From assembly GCA_013398955.1 (NCBI GenBank), contig VWPU01010350.1:1-64000 (forward strand): DNA of 64,000 nt, read 5' to 3'. This document shows positions 10,419 through 23,898 of this stretch, piece after piece (within the stretch, counting starts at the first letter, position 1; each line of letters opens with the position of its first letter). The translations under genes and the position numbers were made by a program. Source of the DNA: Callaeas wilsoni (Eukaryota; Chordata; Aves; Passeriformes; Callaeidae). The notes beneath the pieces were generated by a model. It saw only the letters and a list, made by a program, of their open reading frames with translations. It did not search any database and was not told the origin of the DNA.

Positions 10419-13400
10419 TTATTTCAACAGAAAATGAGTTTGCAAAAATCGTTGTCTTCATGTGAAACCTGTAATTCCAGCCTTGCATTGCTCAGCTGCT
10501 GTGGATGGTCTGTAATGGTTAGAAAATATTAGAATAAAAACTGCATGTCTGGAGTTTTGGGCAAAAGAGGTGTCTTTCTCTCAGATTTGTTGCTTATATA
10601 AATTTGTGATAGAATTTATGCACGCATTGAATTGCAGAGGAATGTCACAGTCCCCTGCACGCAGGCAGGTGATTTGATCCATCAGGCTTCAACCTTTGGT
10701 GAAAAGCTCTGGGAATTTGCAGGTGTTCAATTAGTCACCAGAGGGAGCCCATATTATGTCATAAACACAATAAGGACAGAGTGAAAAGAAGATGAGGGGA
10801 GAAAACCTTTGGGGTGACAGAGTGAAAGGCTCTCCCTTGTCCCCTCTGCTCCCTGGCAATCGGGCCCCAGGAGTTTGCTTTACAGGGCAGGGTGGGTTTT
10901 TTCAGCAACTTTACATTTTATAAAGTGAATTTTGAGGAGGATGAGCACAAGCTCTCTTTTTCTTAAGCTATTGATGATTTTTTTTTAAAATTTGCTGATG
11001 TACGAAAGGATGCTGGTAAGGAATCCACTTTACTAATATACATTAATAAAGGTCAGATGTTGGTACAGCGAAATCCCAATTATCACAGAGCCGCTTTCAT
11101 GACACGAAATATGTCTGGATAATCAAGCACAATCGAAAGGAACATGAGATTAGACAGTTTATCTATTAATCTGTTCTAAGAGGATGTTGGGATAATGCAT
11201 GATTTTATAAATGGTGTTTTCACTGGGATTTCTTCTTATGGCAATATCCACTATGACCTGGGAAACAGCTCTTTGTGAACTGCAAGGAGGGTTTTGTTTA
11301 TTCCTGTACTAAGCAGTAACTCTCTCCTCCCCCCAGCTTCTGTTTTCCTCCCTCACCTTATCAACAACAAAAAATATTTTACTGGAAGTGGTATTTTTTG
11401 TGAGTGAGCTAAATCGCTAACAAATCACTGATTCTATTTGGATATCTTCCCGAGTTATTTACCAGGGAAATGGCCTCAAATGTATCACATTTCATTTAGC
11501 AGTATTTGCTGTTAGTATTCTCTGTAGAGAATTCTCTGTTTTGCTAAAAAAAGTGAAGAGGGAAAAAAAGAAAGGGAATTTAATATATTTCTAAGTCTTA
11601 TTTATAGGACTACAATGGTAAAATAACTCTGCTTTGGAATCAACTGGAAGTTTTTTATATTAATATCTTATCTGTCTCTTATGGTATGGTAGACACGCCA
11701 GTCTTTAAGGGAACTCTGGCATTGTTATAGCCTATATGAATTTTCCCACATTCACACATTAATTCTCCTGCAAACATCACAAATGATCAGAGTATTTCAA
11801 AAGCCTTTGTTTTATAGGAGTGATTCATTGCTAGTCGAGCTCTCTTCCTGCCTAATAGAAGCTACTGCCCTCTCAGTGCCTTCACCCTTTAATTGTAAGG
11901 CAATTAAATTCCCCACTGTTTGCAGTATCTGTGTCCAGAATGAGTCATCTTATCACATCACCTTTTTGGATTTTTTTGCTTTTGCTTCATGCTTAGCAAA
12001 ATGTAGTTTAATATTCCTCTGTCCTCATGGAGCTGGAGGTTTGTCCATTAATTGCTATTTTTCTAACCTTTATCACTTAGTTCGTCAGGGCTTTCTTGCA
12101 TCATTGCATGGAAAAACAAAATAAAATTTATGTTTCTCACCACAGTGCCATATTTTTTGGGATGTATCCAATGACACCACATGAAAAGGATAAAGTATGT
12201 CTGTGACTGATAAGCACTGATTTTGAGAAAAAATATTCCATCTCCCACAAAGCTGGTACAGAATACCCAGCATTTAATTTTAGATAGGATCTGAAGCATT
12301 TGAAGGATCAGCATTGCCTACGAGGAAGAAGATGATGTGAACTGCTTTGGGTGTGATGTGTAACCCCAGCCACAGGTGCTGTCACAGCGGCTGCAAACCG
12401 GCTTTGTTCAAGGGGGCTTTGGGGCACAGCTTTGGGACCTGCGCTGAAGTGAAACCCTGTGCTTCATTCGGCAGTGTGAGCAGGCAGAGGCTTTGTTCAT
12501 GGTTCTGATGGTGTGTTTGCAACTCGTTCAGGTCTTACTGACAGACCTGGTGCCAGAGGTACCAGGAAGACGACTAGGGAACAAAAATTGGGTTTCCTCC
12601 TGTGGTCTGCACTCCGTGTCTTTACATTAGAGGTGGGACATAAGGATGTAATAAGGGCTTGCACTGCCCCTTCCCAAGTCAGGGACTTTCTTCAGAGTTC
12701 ACTGAAAAGAAAATCCCCCTTTCTCAGACTCAAGTGTCTGGATTCAAATATAAAAGTACCAAAGAAGGGTCATGGGTGGAAAAGAGCTGCTCTTGTTCAC
12801 ACCAATCATTCATCAGGAAAACTCTATGCAGTCTGCTGTGTCCGGATGCAGAGTTTTCCTGGGCAGTCTCCTGCCTTGTTTCCTCTGCAGTGAGATGCTC
12901 AGGGCAGCATTATATGTGCTTTCTTAAAATCTTCTGGCTTACTAGAGTTCGTGACCTGTCTGTGTTCTCTGCACCTGTGTTGCACAAGCTCACTGTTTCC
13001 ATTACAGGAGCCTCCACTTTTGCCTCAGGTTTATATAATCTTCATGTTAGTGTATTTATTTGAAAGCTAAACATTCTTGGCCACCATATATGTTGGTGAA
13101 TGTGATTTTTAAAATTATTTCTAGAAATGCAAATACATCATAAGAACCAGCCCATCCCTGAAGTACTGTCAGCCCATTTTGAGAAGTGCTGTTTGGGAGA
13201 GCCGTCACATGAAGTGACATGCCAATAGTGACATGGAACTCTAGTGGCAGAGGCAGAAATAAAAGCTAGGTTTTATTTTCTTGATTGTTTCTGCATTGGG
13301 CCATATCACCTTTTCTGAGTGATCCCTGAACTCGGAAATATTTGCTTTTCCTAAGCTTTTCTTATGTTACTCTAAGTACTGCAAAATATAAAGGCATTGA

Positions 13401-15274
13401 TTTCTCTGAAAACAGTTTGAAACCATTCTCAAGCCTCTCTTTGATTCCTATCCCAGCATACCACTGGATCCTAAGGTGTCCCCTCCTCCCACCAAAGCTG
13501 TGAGAGGCAGCGAGAGAGAGAAGGTTGTTAAATACATTATTTCTTCTGAAATACTGTAATTAATAGAGTTTGTATATTGAAATCTCAGGCAGACTTCCAC
13601 TCCCCAGCCCCACCAGTTAATGCAGTTTATGTATCTGCATTAGCATTGCTCACTCAGCAACCTCCCACCATATTTCCCTCGGTCTCAAGAACACTGCCAA
13701 CCTTTGCCAGGATACTACTGAATTAAGGTTATTAGCTGAGCTGCCCTTGCTGTTTCTTCTAAACTTCTTTGGCTTTGGAGGCTCCTAATCAAATGCTTAA
13801 AAGTTATTTCATTGCAGCCTTCTGTGATGGTATTTGCTTCTTTTAAATGCGCTTTTCCTTTCCTGAGTAGTCAGCACATCTCCCTCTCATGACAATATAT
13901 ACTCCTAAGAGTGCCAGTGGCCAAACTTTGCAGCACTTCTGAGGTTTCCACAGGGCAATAAATTGAATATAGCAGAGAATGTGAACTCCTGCAACTCCTG
14001 GCTATATATATTATAATGAAGTGGGAGATGTGCTGATTATCACGTAATACAGATGCATTATGTACAGAATAGGCACCAAGAGGAAAGAACGTGCTTCGGT
14101 TTTATCACTCACCATTATGAGAAGGAAAGAACCCAAGTATGTATAATTATAAACTGCAAATGTCACGCCTCCTCCCCCTCCTTCCATCATCCAGAAAAAT
14201 CAGCACATTAAGAAGGAAGCAATGCCCTGGGTCTTGCCTGTTAGCCTCACAAAATCAGGGAACAAAAATTCAAAACTACTGTCTGCAGTAAAAGAACTTT
14301 TATATCTCAGGAGTTAAGTTCTGATTTTAGTTCTCATGGCACTTAGGAAAAGAAGAACTGTGGTTAATCTAGTGAAGGATGAATATCCGCTAGTGGTCAA
14401 CAGCAGCTGCTTCAAAAGGAAATGCAGAAAACACAGAACAAAGTTTAAGGGACTGAATTAAGCAAAGAATCTTTCTTGACATTGACAAGAAATCCTCAGA
14501 TTTCAATTAAACCATATCTAACTAGCCCCCAAAGCTACAAACTTTATGGCGTAGTCACTGCATTTCTGTCTCCTTCCTTTAGCATCACTTTCTACATGGG
14601 TAAAGTCATGAAGTGGTGACTTCCAGATGGAATGGCCTTTTTGAGCCATCGCTGACTAAATCTGGAAAAAAATACCCCAAACAATGAATTCATTCTCCAC
14701 CTGTGAATGAAATGTTTTACATACAGAATGCTTATGAGGTGTCTCCTTTTCTTATTCTACTGCTCAAATTATTTCATTTTGCTCCTGAAAGCAGGTGGAA
14801 ATCCATGTCTGCAAAACTGTGTAGATGATACTCTCCTAGTAAAGATGTGGTTCACTTGCCTACTCATTTTTAGCTATTCATACTGCTATGCTTTGTTTTC
14901 TCCTTCAATTTCTTAACATTTTGTTTCCTATCTTTGTCTTCTATTGTATTTAAAGAACCTTTTATGTTTATCTTAATATTCTTCCTCACTACTGCTTCAT
15001 TATTCCCATTTGTACTGTCAATGCCCTCTTTATAGTCTCTCTGTTTCCTCACATAAAATTCTAACAATACTGCAGATCTTTTGTTTCCTATAATTTTTTA
15101 AAGCTCTGTTTTGCTTTCATTTAACTTAAAAGACATATCAGTCATCCCCAGTGAAGTTTAATACTTGGTTTTACATAATGGCATATTCTCCTTTTAGGCT
15201 CACTCTATCACCACTTTAATTTTGTCAACCTTATCTCTTTCTAATAAGAATGGTCTGTTTATATTTTTTTTATT
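10419..15274. other. Repeat-poor non-coding stretch, possibly regulatory
   Basis: Almost 5 kb without a recognised transposable element, unusual beside the rest of the window. It includes a CTCF-like motif (10735-10750) and a GC-elevated patch with scattered CpGs near 12330-12600. It also has homeodomain-type TAATTA/ATTA-rich segments. Open frames up to 134 codons (12513-13063) show no family resemblance. Conservation with other birds would decide whether enhancers lie here. Confidence 0.4.
10735..10750 (+). promoter_or_regulatory. CTCF-like motif
   Basis: TCACCAGAGGGAGCCC fits the CTCF core (CCACCAG, A/G, GGG, C/A, G, C) with one weak position at the first base. It lies in a repeat-free stretch, outside any CR1, which makes it more plausible than average. 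A single motif match in 64 kb could be chance. Confidence 0.4.
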
Positions 15275-15498
15275 AAGAATTCCTCCCTGAGAGGGTGGTG
15301 AGGCACTGGATCAGGTTATCCAGAGCAGCTGTGGCTGCCCCATCCCTGGAAGTGTCCAAGGCCAGGTTGGACGGGGCTTGGAGCAACCTGGGACAGTGGA
15401 AGGTGTCCCTGCCCATGGCAGGGGGTGGAACAAGACGGTCTTGAAAGTCCCTTCCAGCCCAAACCACTCTGTGGTTCTATGGAGCTATGATTCCACGA
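15275..15498 (+). mobile_element. CR1 LINE 3' end, 5'-truncated
   Basis: About 220 bp in sense orientation: AGGGTGGTGAGGCACTGGAT, CAGGTTATCCAGAGCAGCTG, CCCATCCCTGGAAGTGTCCA, GGTTGGACGGGGCTTGGAGC, CCTGCCCATGGCAGGGGGTG, CCCTTCCAGCCCAAACCACT, ending in TTCTATGGAGCTATGATTCC. It is well preserved compared with other copies, so relatively young. Confidence 0.95.
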
Positions 15499-15580
15499 TT
15501 AATGGTATTAAATGTGACCTTTTATGAGTTTAATTAACCTGTGTTTCTATTCAAAATGCCATCCAGCAAGTGAAAGCCAT

Positions 15581-15626
15581 AATAAATCAATCAATAATAA
15601 TAATAATAACAACAACATCAGCAACA
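15581..15626. repeat. (AAT)n/(AAC)n microsatellite
   Basis: Runs of AATAAT change into AACAACAAC, an imperfect compound trinucleotide repeat about 80 bp downstream of the end of a CR1 copy. Confidence 0.85.
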
Positions 15627-16649
15627 ATTTCTGAATTAGTCTCTAAGAGTCAATTCCTTTATCATAGCCTGTTCATTTGACATTACAAGTGTTATCCACT
15701 TTCTGGTATCTCTTAAACATAGTCTCTTTTTCCCTTCTATCTCTTGATCCTTAGATGTTACAATTCATTTGCAGTAAATTTAAGTCCTCAGTTGTTACTG
15801 TGATTTTAGATATTTGAGAACATCTTGTGACCTTAGATTGAAGGATGATGAATATTTTCTGTTGTGTTACTCAACAGCTAATAAATCAGCCCAAACTCTT
15901 TCTTAAAATTCTCTAACAGAGCTGCAGAAACTACGATTCATTTATCTCCCGCTTTTCCTTTTCATTACTGCCCTAGAGAATTGAAGGAAAGCTGAATGTT
16001 GATTAAGGTACAATAAATCCAACAAAACAGGATTTCTAACAAAAATTATCAAAGCTCTCAGATCTCAATGGACACAAATCAGCATAATTTCACAGAAGCA
16101 GTATTGATAAATAGATTTACACTGGCTGAAGGTGCAGTTCTGGGTTTATAGAGTGTTTGTAAGCCACGAAGCACATTGCACATGTGCCTTGCTGGGTGTT
16201 TGCCTTATTTGTTCAGTAATTTTTGAGGCTGTTGACCAATTCCACCCAAATCTAATGGACAATGTAGAGTCTGCAAATAAACTGACATACTATAAATCCT
16301 GCCGTTGTTTTCCTACCTTTCAAATTAAGAAGTCGGATAGAGTAGAACCACCCTATTGATTGCTCTGGTAAAGATGAAGTTCAGCTCAATCCTTATTAGA
16401 CAACAGAGTACTTTCACATGGGACACTATGACCAGAAAAAGGGAGATTTAGCTGAAATTTGAAGCTTACTGGGCAGCTCAGAAACAAAGCAATACCAAAA
16501 CAGTCTTTATTAGTCCCATACTTTGGGTAAAACTTGCAGAATTTAATGGTCGTGTGATAGTAGTAGCCCTTGTCTTTGGGCAGGTAATGATTACAATTCT
16601 TAAACTTATATTTCAAAGAGCTACAGCTGCCAGTGAAATTGTGAGTGCT

Positions 16650-16682
16650 CAGGTTCCTTGAATTCAAGCCTCAAGGAACCTG
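16650..16682. repeat. 12-bp perfect inverted repeat, 9-nt loop
   Basis: CAGGTTCCTTGA (16650-16661) and TCAAGGAACCTG (16671-16682) are exact reverse complements. The first arm overlaps the palindrome TTGAATTCAA. It sits about 45 bp upstream of the 5'-truncated end of the next CR1 copy. Confidence 0.75.
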
Positions 16683-16726
16683 AATTAGGTGCTTACAAAA
16701 TGAACAGAAATAAATTCAAAAGGAAA

Positions 16727-17001
16727 CCAGTGACAGGACAGGATGAAATGGCCTCAGGCTGTGCCAGGGAAGGTCCAGGTTGGACATACGGAGGAGTTTC
16801 TTCACTGAAAAAGTTGTCAAGCATTGGAAGGGGCTGTCCAGGGAGGAGGTGGAGTCCCCATCCCTGGAATTGTTCGAGGAATGACTGGACGTGGCACTCA
16901 GTGCTTTGGTCTGCTTGACAAGGTGGGGATGGGTCAAAGGTTGGGCTTGATGATTTTGGAGATGTTTTCCAACCTAAATTACTCTGTGATTCTGTAATTA
17001 T
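16727..17001 (+). mobile_element. CR1 LINE 3' end, distinct subfamily
   Basis: Sense orientation, about 275 bp: GTGACAGGACAGGATGAAAT, GGCCTCAGGCTGTGCCAGGG, TTTCTTCACTGAAAAAGTTG, TCAAGCATTGGAAGGGGCTG, GTCCCCATCCCTGGAATTG, and a tail GTTTTCCAACCTAAATTACT followed by CTGTGATTCTGT. The GGCCTCAGGCTGTGCC and TCAAGCATTGG blocks are diagnostic of the subfamily also seen at 58644-58836. Confidence 0.92.
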
Positions 17002-17931
17002 AAGGTGCATTTTTCTCCTATTTTAACTGAAAAATTACTGGCATATTTCATAGTCCATTTTCAACTAAGCTTTTCTGTAGCAATGCACAAAATGAGTTTT
17101 CCACACTTAAAGCATTTACAGTACTAATAAAGAGGAAAGCACATTTGATGAGAGAGCTTTGCAAAGAGTCATTGAGCACTCATCTCCAATTTGTGTTTTT
17201 GATGCTTTCCTCTGCTTAGCAGAGGCTCTCGACAAAACTCTCAGAAGAAACACATTATTACAGCTTCATTCAACTGAAGCTATGACAATTCACAGGAGCC
17301 CCATTCTGCACGCCACACACGCCAGGGAAAGAAGAGCAGGAGCAGAATCAGGGCTCTAGGAACACCAGCAGAGGAGAAATAATATATACATTGCAAGCAT
17401 GGTGGGATTTTGCAAGAGAAATTAATTAAAACCCATAAAATTTATGCTTTGATATCAGAAACAAAGCAGGAGTGTGGAAAATCTCTGTTCTAAGTTAGGA
17501 TGAGAAGGAATGTTGTAGGACTTCTGTTTATTTTACAGTATTTCTTGGGATACACTTTGAACTGAGGAGCCTTTGCTATGATGTATCACGTCTAGGTATT
17601 TCACAGCAGTGTGACATCACTCTAGGGGATGTTAATTATGTAAAATTGGCACCAAGGCAAAATTATGATGCTTTCCTCTTACTAGTACACTGTTAATTAG
17701 AACTCTCAAGTGAGGAGGGGTTGTTGTTCACAAAGCTTTGTCAGAGAGAGAAAATGAGTATTTGTCCTGACTGCAGGGTGCCCAATGTCTTTGTGAGTAA
17801 CTGGTCTGGGATAATAAACACAACAGCAAAGGCAAGAGAAAGCAGGAGGAAGCAGATGGTACCATCTGACAGTGCTTTGGGTCCAGGGTCTTTACAGTAC
17901 TGTATGGAAGTTCTCTTTAATCACTTTAAAG
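17002..17931. other. AT-rich non-coding DNA
   Basis: No repeat or exon recognised. The stretch around 17600-17700 has several TAATTA-type homeodomain motifs in repeat-free sequence, which is suggestive of regulatory DNA but unproven. Confidence 0.45.
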
Positions 17932-18045
17932 ATCATAGAATTATTTAGGTTGGGAAAGACCTCTAAGATCTTTGAGTCCAACCATTAACCCAGCGCTGCC
18001 AAGCCACCACCGAACCAGGTCTCTAAGTTCAGCATCTCTGTGAGA
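17932..18045 (-). mobile_element. CR1 LINE 3' tail fragment
   Basis: The plus strand reads ATCATAGAATTATTTAGGTT, GGGAAAGACCTCTAAGATCT, GAGTCCAACCATTAACCCAG, then CACCGAACCAGGTCTCTAAG. This is the minus-strand tail of the GAGTCCAACCATTAACC type of CR1. About 115 bp remain. Confidence 0.9.
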
Positions 18046-21000
18046 ACCTGTGAAATAAAACGAAATCTCACAAACAGACCTCTTTCAATAACAACATTAA
18101 GACTAGCTAATGGGATAAGTATATAAATATCCTCTCAGAGATATTTAGTTCAGCTTAGCACACACATTCATTGTCCTGCCAATACTTCCTCCTTCAGTGG
18201 TAAATTATTGTTTTCAGCAGTAAGATGCTTCCGTAGCACAAAAGGAGTTGTTCTTCATCTTCTCCAGTCATCCAGCAATTTGTGCTGTTGAATTTTTCGG
18301 AAAATGCTTCAAGCAAGTGGTGAAATTTAGCACCTGAAGGATCTGAATGAGGGACTCTTGTACTGGAATCACCTCTTCTGTATCAGGTAGGAAAAGGTCC
18401 CAGACTTTGCTGTTTCACTGCTAGCTGGCTGATAATTCCAGATTTACTTTCTCCCATATGCTGTGTAGTGCAGAAAATGGAACAGAGTGTGTCTAGAGAT
18501 TGTCTTGGTTACACATCATCATGTATTCAGGGCAGCAACTCGCATCAAAACCGAGTAGCTAAACTTACTGTGGCTCCCTACCTAAAGAGGCAGGCTCTGT
18601 GCCTGGGAAGAGAGAAAAGCAAAACAGAGCATTGCAGTTCACTTAATTTTCAGGTGTAATGGTGCTTGAAAAAGTATCTTGACTTCTAAGTTTTGTTTTT
18701 GTTATTACATTCTGGGTGTTTCATTTGTATCTTGCCTAGTAAATAGAATTATTATTATATAAGTAGTGCAACGTAATACTACTACTCATGCAGCAGCCAA
18801 TGTGCAGTGTGTTAGTTTTATTAAAATTCAAACCTAGATGGCTGCTGAGTGTTGGAAAGTACATTACTAATATAACTCAATTGATTTTGTTGAACCCATT
18901 GAAGGTGAAAGCATTGGGCATAATTTGTCTGCATTTCTGAAAAAAACACCCACATTTGAGACTTTAGCACACAACAGATCCATTTATAAAGGCAGACAGC
19001 ATAAAACAGAGTAAACAATGTCCTGGAAAATAGACACAAAGGTCAGTTAAAGGAAAACACGCAGAACAAAATCTGATTATGTTCAGGTAGGGGCAAAATG
19101 CAGTATTAAAATAATTCTTAGTGTTGTCTTTGTAAGGACTGTTCCAAAGCTTATTAATCTCAGTATTTCACACTTTGTTCTTCCCACTTTTTTAAAGATC
19201 AGATGCTGGATGTGTGCACTAACCTTTCAAGGTTGGTCCTGGGAATGTACTTCCTATAAAATAAGAAAAATACATTATTTTGACCCCCTATACACATCCA
19301 TCAAGGCTAACAGAATACAGCTTATTCCACCTTGTTGTCATTCAGCACAGAGAAAAGAGAATGGATGAAATAAAATCTTTGCCAATTCTTTTCAGGATCA
19401 CATAGCAAACTAGTGTCTGTTGGTGAGGAACAAACCCAGTGGAGTAACTATCCAGCAGGCATCCATGAAATGTATCTGCACATCTGGATCAGCTGGAAAC
19501 AGAACTGCCAAAGTATGCTTGACTGGTAAGAATATTTCCTGCCCAGTTCATGGCTATCCAGAGAAATTTGTGAACACATAATAGTGTCTTTTTAAGAAAG
19601 ATTGTTGGGGACAAAATGCGTGTTAATTATTTTTTTAAAAATATAAATTTGGAAGTAGGTAAAAAAGGGCTATTTCATATTTTTGAGTTGTGTGCTGGGA
19701 ATAAAAATCAGCCATCCTTGACCTATGTGGCTGATGAAAAACTAAGTGGGAGGATGAATTCTGATAGAGAGATAAGATGCTGAGAAAAGAAAGGACTAGA
19801 TTGAATAATGTGTCTGGGATTGTAACTAATTCAGAAATAAGTCATGGACTGAAGTGTAACCAAGGACTGGAATGTAAACAGTTAGAGCAGAACAATGGGA
19901 GTCTGGAGTGGAAGCAAAGTGACAGGGCCAGTAGTGGAGGGAAATACAAATGAACTCCAAAGCAGGAAAGATGAATGGAGAAAAGGTAATTTCAGGGTAT
20001 TGCAGATCTGTGGAAATATAATAATGAGAAATGCAGCATCAACACTAGGAAACTGCAATGGTTTTGGCCGAGATTTTGTTGTGAACAGAAATTAATTTTA
20101 AGTCAGATCTTTGTCCTTCCATACAGGATCTAATGGACCTCTTAAAGGCCTTAGGATAAGACACTTTATTTGCTATTTGATTAATCTCTGTATTTCCTCT
20201 ATGTTTCACCTCCTTGTGACTTTGTTATTTTCTACATTTTTTTTAATGCTGGACTGATGTCACATTCCCTAAAGAGGTTATTGGTCCTGTTACTCAGTTA
20301 GAACAACTTGGCCTTGAGGTGATGCAGCAGAAAGTTCTGGAGACACGAATTAGAAGTCTTCATAAGGATGAGGAATAAGAATAACTCTAGTCAGTCCATT
20401 TATTTCTTTACAATGTGTTTTTAAAAACTTCTAAAACAGCTGTGATGACACTACAAAGCACATCACTGGGTAGAGAATTGTGTCAGGTAATGCTCTGACA
20501 CACCCTGATGGTGTCAGGACTGAGGTCTGTGTTTCAGGTGTCTGTGTCTCCATCAAAAACCCAGATTATCATGTTCAAAAGAGATTCCTGGCAAATATAG
20601 GAAACTGAGGCATAAAAGGGCAAAAAAAGTTACTCTGTGTTATTCAAGGACTGTATTTGGAGCTGGATCCAGAAAGCACTGCCCTTGGATCATAAAGTGG
20701 ATTTATGTTTGTAGATCTGTTAGGTAAAAAAACTCGTTATTTAAAGTAAATATATATCCTTTTGTAAACTTCCTCTTAACATGAGATAGATTTTTAAGCC
20801 CAGAAGTAGCAAACACATCCCCTTTATAAAAATAGTCAAGGGGCTCCACACAGTTGATTTGCACAGATTTACACTGCTGTAGAGCTATCTTCTACAGACC
20901 TCACTGAAAATATTGTCCACCAGATATTATTGCCTTTCTCAGAATTTTCAGGAAATTAATCAAGTGCAGAAAACTGTGGCTTTTCAGAAGAATAATCCCT

Positions 21001-22691
21001 GCATGACTTATCATGGTAGCTTTTCACTGTATGCAAGTTTGTCCCAAGACTTTTTGAGTATTTATTTGCACAAGCACACAAACAGGGTGGATATTACTAG
21101 AAGAGTTTATTAATTTGTGTTCCTTACCTGCCTCGTTTGCTAGGACTGTACAGACACAGCACCATCCACCTTCCATGAACATTAAAGATTCTGTTTGCAG
21201 TCAAGATATGGGAATAAATAAAAATGTTTATTAATGAGATCAACAGGTGTTCAAGAGATTTCCCAAGAGGTAATCAGGAACTGAAGCCCAGTTTCCACAG
21301 TGAAGAATCACAGAAGCACTTCTGTAACCATCCTACCTTAACCTTCCTATGTGCCTGTCTCAGTCTTTTACCTTGTAGCAGGACTTTTATTGCAGAATTC
21401 ACTTGATTTTAATTAATTTTTGCAGCCACATGCTGCAGCCACGTGCAACCTCCCAATTAAGGCCGTTGCCTCCTATCCGTATTGCACATTGCCAAGAGAG
21501 AGGAGGGTTAAAGTATGTTCTGAGCAGAACCAAGTGCAGTCAACTCTGGTGGGTTATCCCATTGGCACTGGAAAAACACTGCAAACACGTGGAATTAGCT
21601 GGAGCCTGGCAAATCCTTCTAGCACAGATGTAGACATGGCCTTACTGGTTCCAGGGCTGATTCGAATGTCTCTGTTCTGCTCTCAGGAACGAAAGGGGTT
21701 TGCTAACCCCGCCTGGTGCTGACCCTGACAGACCTGAGCCAGCTTTGCACAGCTCTGTGTGTTCTGTCTTCATCCTGAACACCTCAGCTCTCGGCACTCC
21801 TGGAGATTTACCGCTGCTGCATTAATGCAGCTGAGCTATTCCGTGACCCGGGCTGTCACTGGGACTTACGGGGCCGAAGCAGCAGGAGATTTATCCCTTC
21901 TGTTTTACTGGGGGTTTGATGTTTTGAAAAGGGAGGATTCCCATTGCCCCACTCTTAAAGGGCTTTATATCCACCTGCCTGGAGCCAGCTGTTGTATTTT
22001 GATGTAGTTTCATTGAAGTCACTGGAGTTATGTCAGGAAACCAGGTTACAAGGGAAAAGATTAAATGCCACGTACTTATTTCATATTGCTTTTGATCTTT
22101 TGTTAACATCTTATATACTATTTCCACATTTACTTTGCTAAGGAGATGTATTCCAAGCATTTCCTTGGAACAAAAAGTTATAGAGATTCCTACAAATGTA
22201 TATGAAATCAATGATTTTATGCAATTTCAGTTTGAAAAACATTAACAAAGGAACAAACAAATGGCGCTGAATTCAATTAATGTCACATGGGTTTCCTCCC
22301 TTATTTATTTTAAAACCCAGATGTCCATTTAAATAAATTGTTCCTGGTCAACAAAATATTGACCATAATATTTTTAATTTGGTATGGTTTTGACTTGTAC
22401 AGACAGCTAGTTTTCAAGGAAATAATCTATAATTTTGGAATAATATGTCAGTTCTAGACTGATTTTTTAAAGCTGCAATACTGAATTAGTACTTTTTACT
22501 AAAATGTTTTTGATCCACTATACACTTCACCTGAGGGAAAAATTAACAAACATTGAACCAATAAACTACAATAAATTTTTTAAATTCCTCTTGTAATTAC
22601 CAGCATTAGCCACAGAAAAGAAAAATACTGAAGCATGAAATTTGGCAGCTCTCCTTCAATACTAGTAGTAAAGAAAAAAATTGGTTTTAAA

Positions 22692-22756
22692 AGTCAATGT
22701 AAATATTAAATTAAAATGTCAATGTAAATATAAAATGTTAATGTAAACATAAAACA
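22692..22756. repeat. Short AT-rich tandem repeat, about 3 units
   Basis: Three successive copies of a (G)T(C/T)AATGTAAA(T/C)AT unit with AT-rich spacers of different lengths. An imperfect short tandem array. Confidence 0.65.
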
Positions 22757-23898
22757 AAAGAAAGGATTTTCTGTTGGAAACACTGGATTTCTCTGCGGTC
22801 TACAAAAGTGTAAAAGACCAATCTGGCCTTCCATCAGTGCTCAAAAGTAAAAAAAATTGCAACTCATTCAAAAGTTGGCTTTATATCATGTAGACAGTAT
22901 GACTACAACGAGGACTTCAGCACGAAAAGACCTAAAATATGGATAAAAATTGAGTGCTGCTATCCATACACAGCAGAAGGTTAACGTTACAATGCTTAAT
23001 AGCATCCCCAATTGGAATTGTGTCAGAGGGAAGGGAGAGCAAGCAGAACCGAACCTCTGGGAATTCATGAACTGATTGCCCCTTGTAGTTGAGGGAAATC
23101 TATTTGCAGAAACAAATTGACCTTGCCAGCGAGATAGAGACACAGATGTTAAATGATGTAACCAGGCTCCAAATCTGCTGAATCACATGTAGCTCTTGCA
23201 GCAGTGAAGAAAGTGGTAGAGGCTATTTTTGCTAGCAAAGGACATTTTTGTTGGAATAGAAGTGTCTCTATTGAATCTTCAACAGATGTCTAAAGGAAAA
23301 ATGGGTTTATTAAAAGTCTATTGTCCCACCTGTAGAAGACATGTGAGAGATTGAAATCATTAATGGCTTAAACATTGCTAAAATCATCAGAGGACTTTTG
23401 CCCTCTTCCCGGTAGGAAACTGCAAGGAAAGAGCTGCTCTTCTGTGACTGCTGAGGCCACCCCTACCCAGATATGTCTCCTAACTGGAATTTGGTCTGTG
23501 ACAGGAAACTGGGACCAGGTAAAGGGGATATTATTGTCCAATCCCAAGTCTAGGAAGAAGAATGCATCCAGAAGTGATACTGGAAGAGAGACTGGGATGC
23601 TGATGGCTCAAAAGATCAGGGGGAGCTGCGAATGTGCGAAGTACCCGAGGGTGAGCAGAGCCCAGCTCAGGCTACAGCTGGTGGTGAACGAGATGAGCAA
23701 AGAGGGGAACCCTCTTTGTCCTAATCAGTGAACTCAGCTGGGATAGCTCCCCTGCCCGGAGGTACTGGGACATTCACACGTGGCCTGAAGGTGTTCACTC
23801 TGCTGCTGGGCCATAATGGGCCAAACTGGGCCCAGCTGTGCTGATGAAATGGGCAGCTGTATAGAATTAGAAGGTGTCAAAGATTCCCAAAGTGTCCT

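Larger units (their letters stand above)
15499..16726. other. Non-coding DNA with a triplet microsatellite
   Basis: Contains the AAT/AAC-rich repeat at 15581-15626 and a 12-bp inverted repeat at 16650-16682. Otherwise nothing is recognised. Confidence 0.5.

Noticed and set aside
22008..22032. CATTGAAGTCACTGGAG, similar to a motif common in ancient amniote repeats
   Set aside because: Too short to assign to any family.
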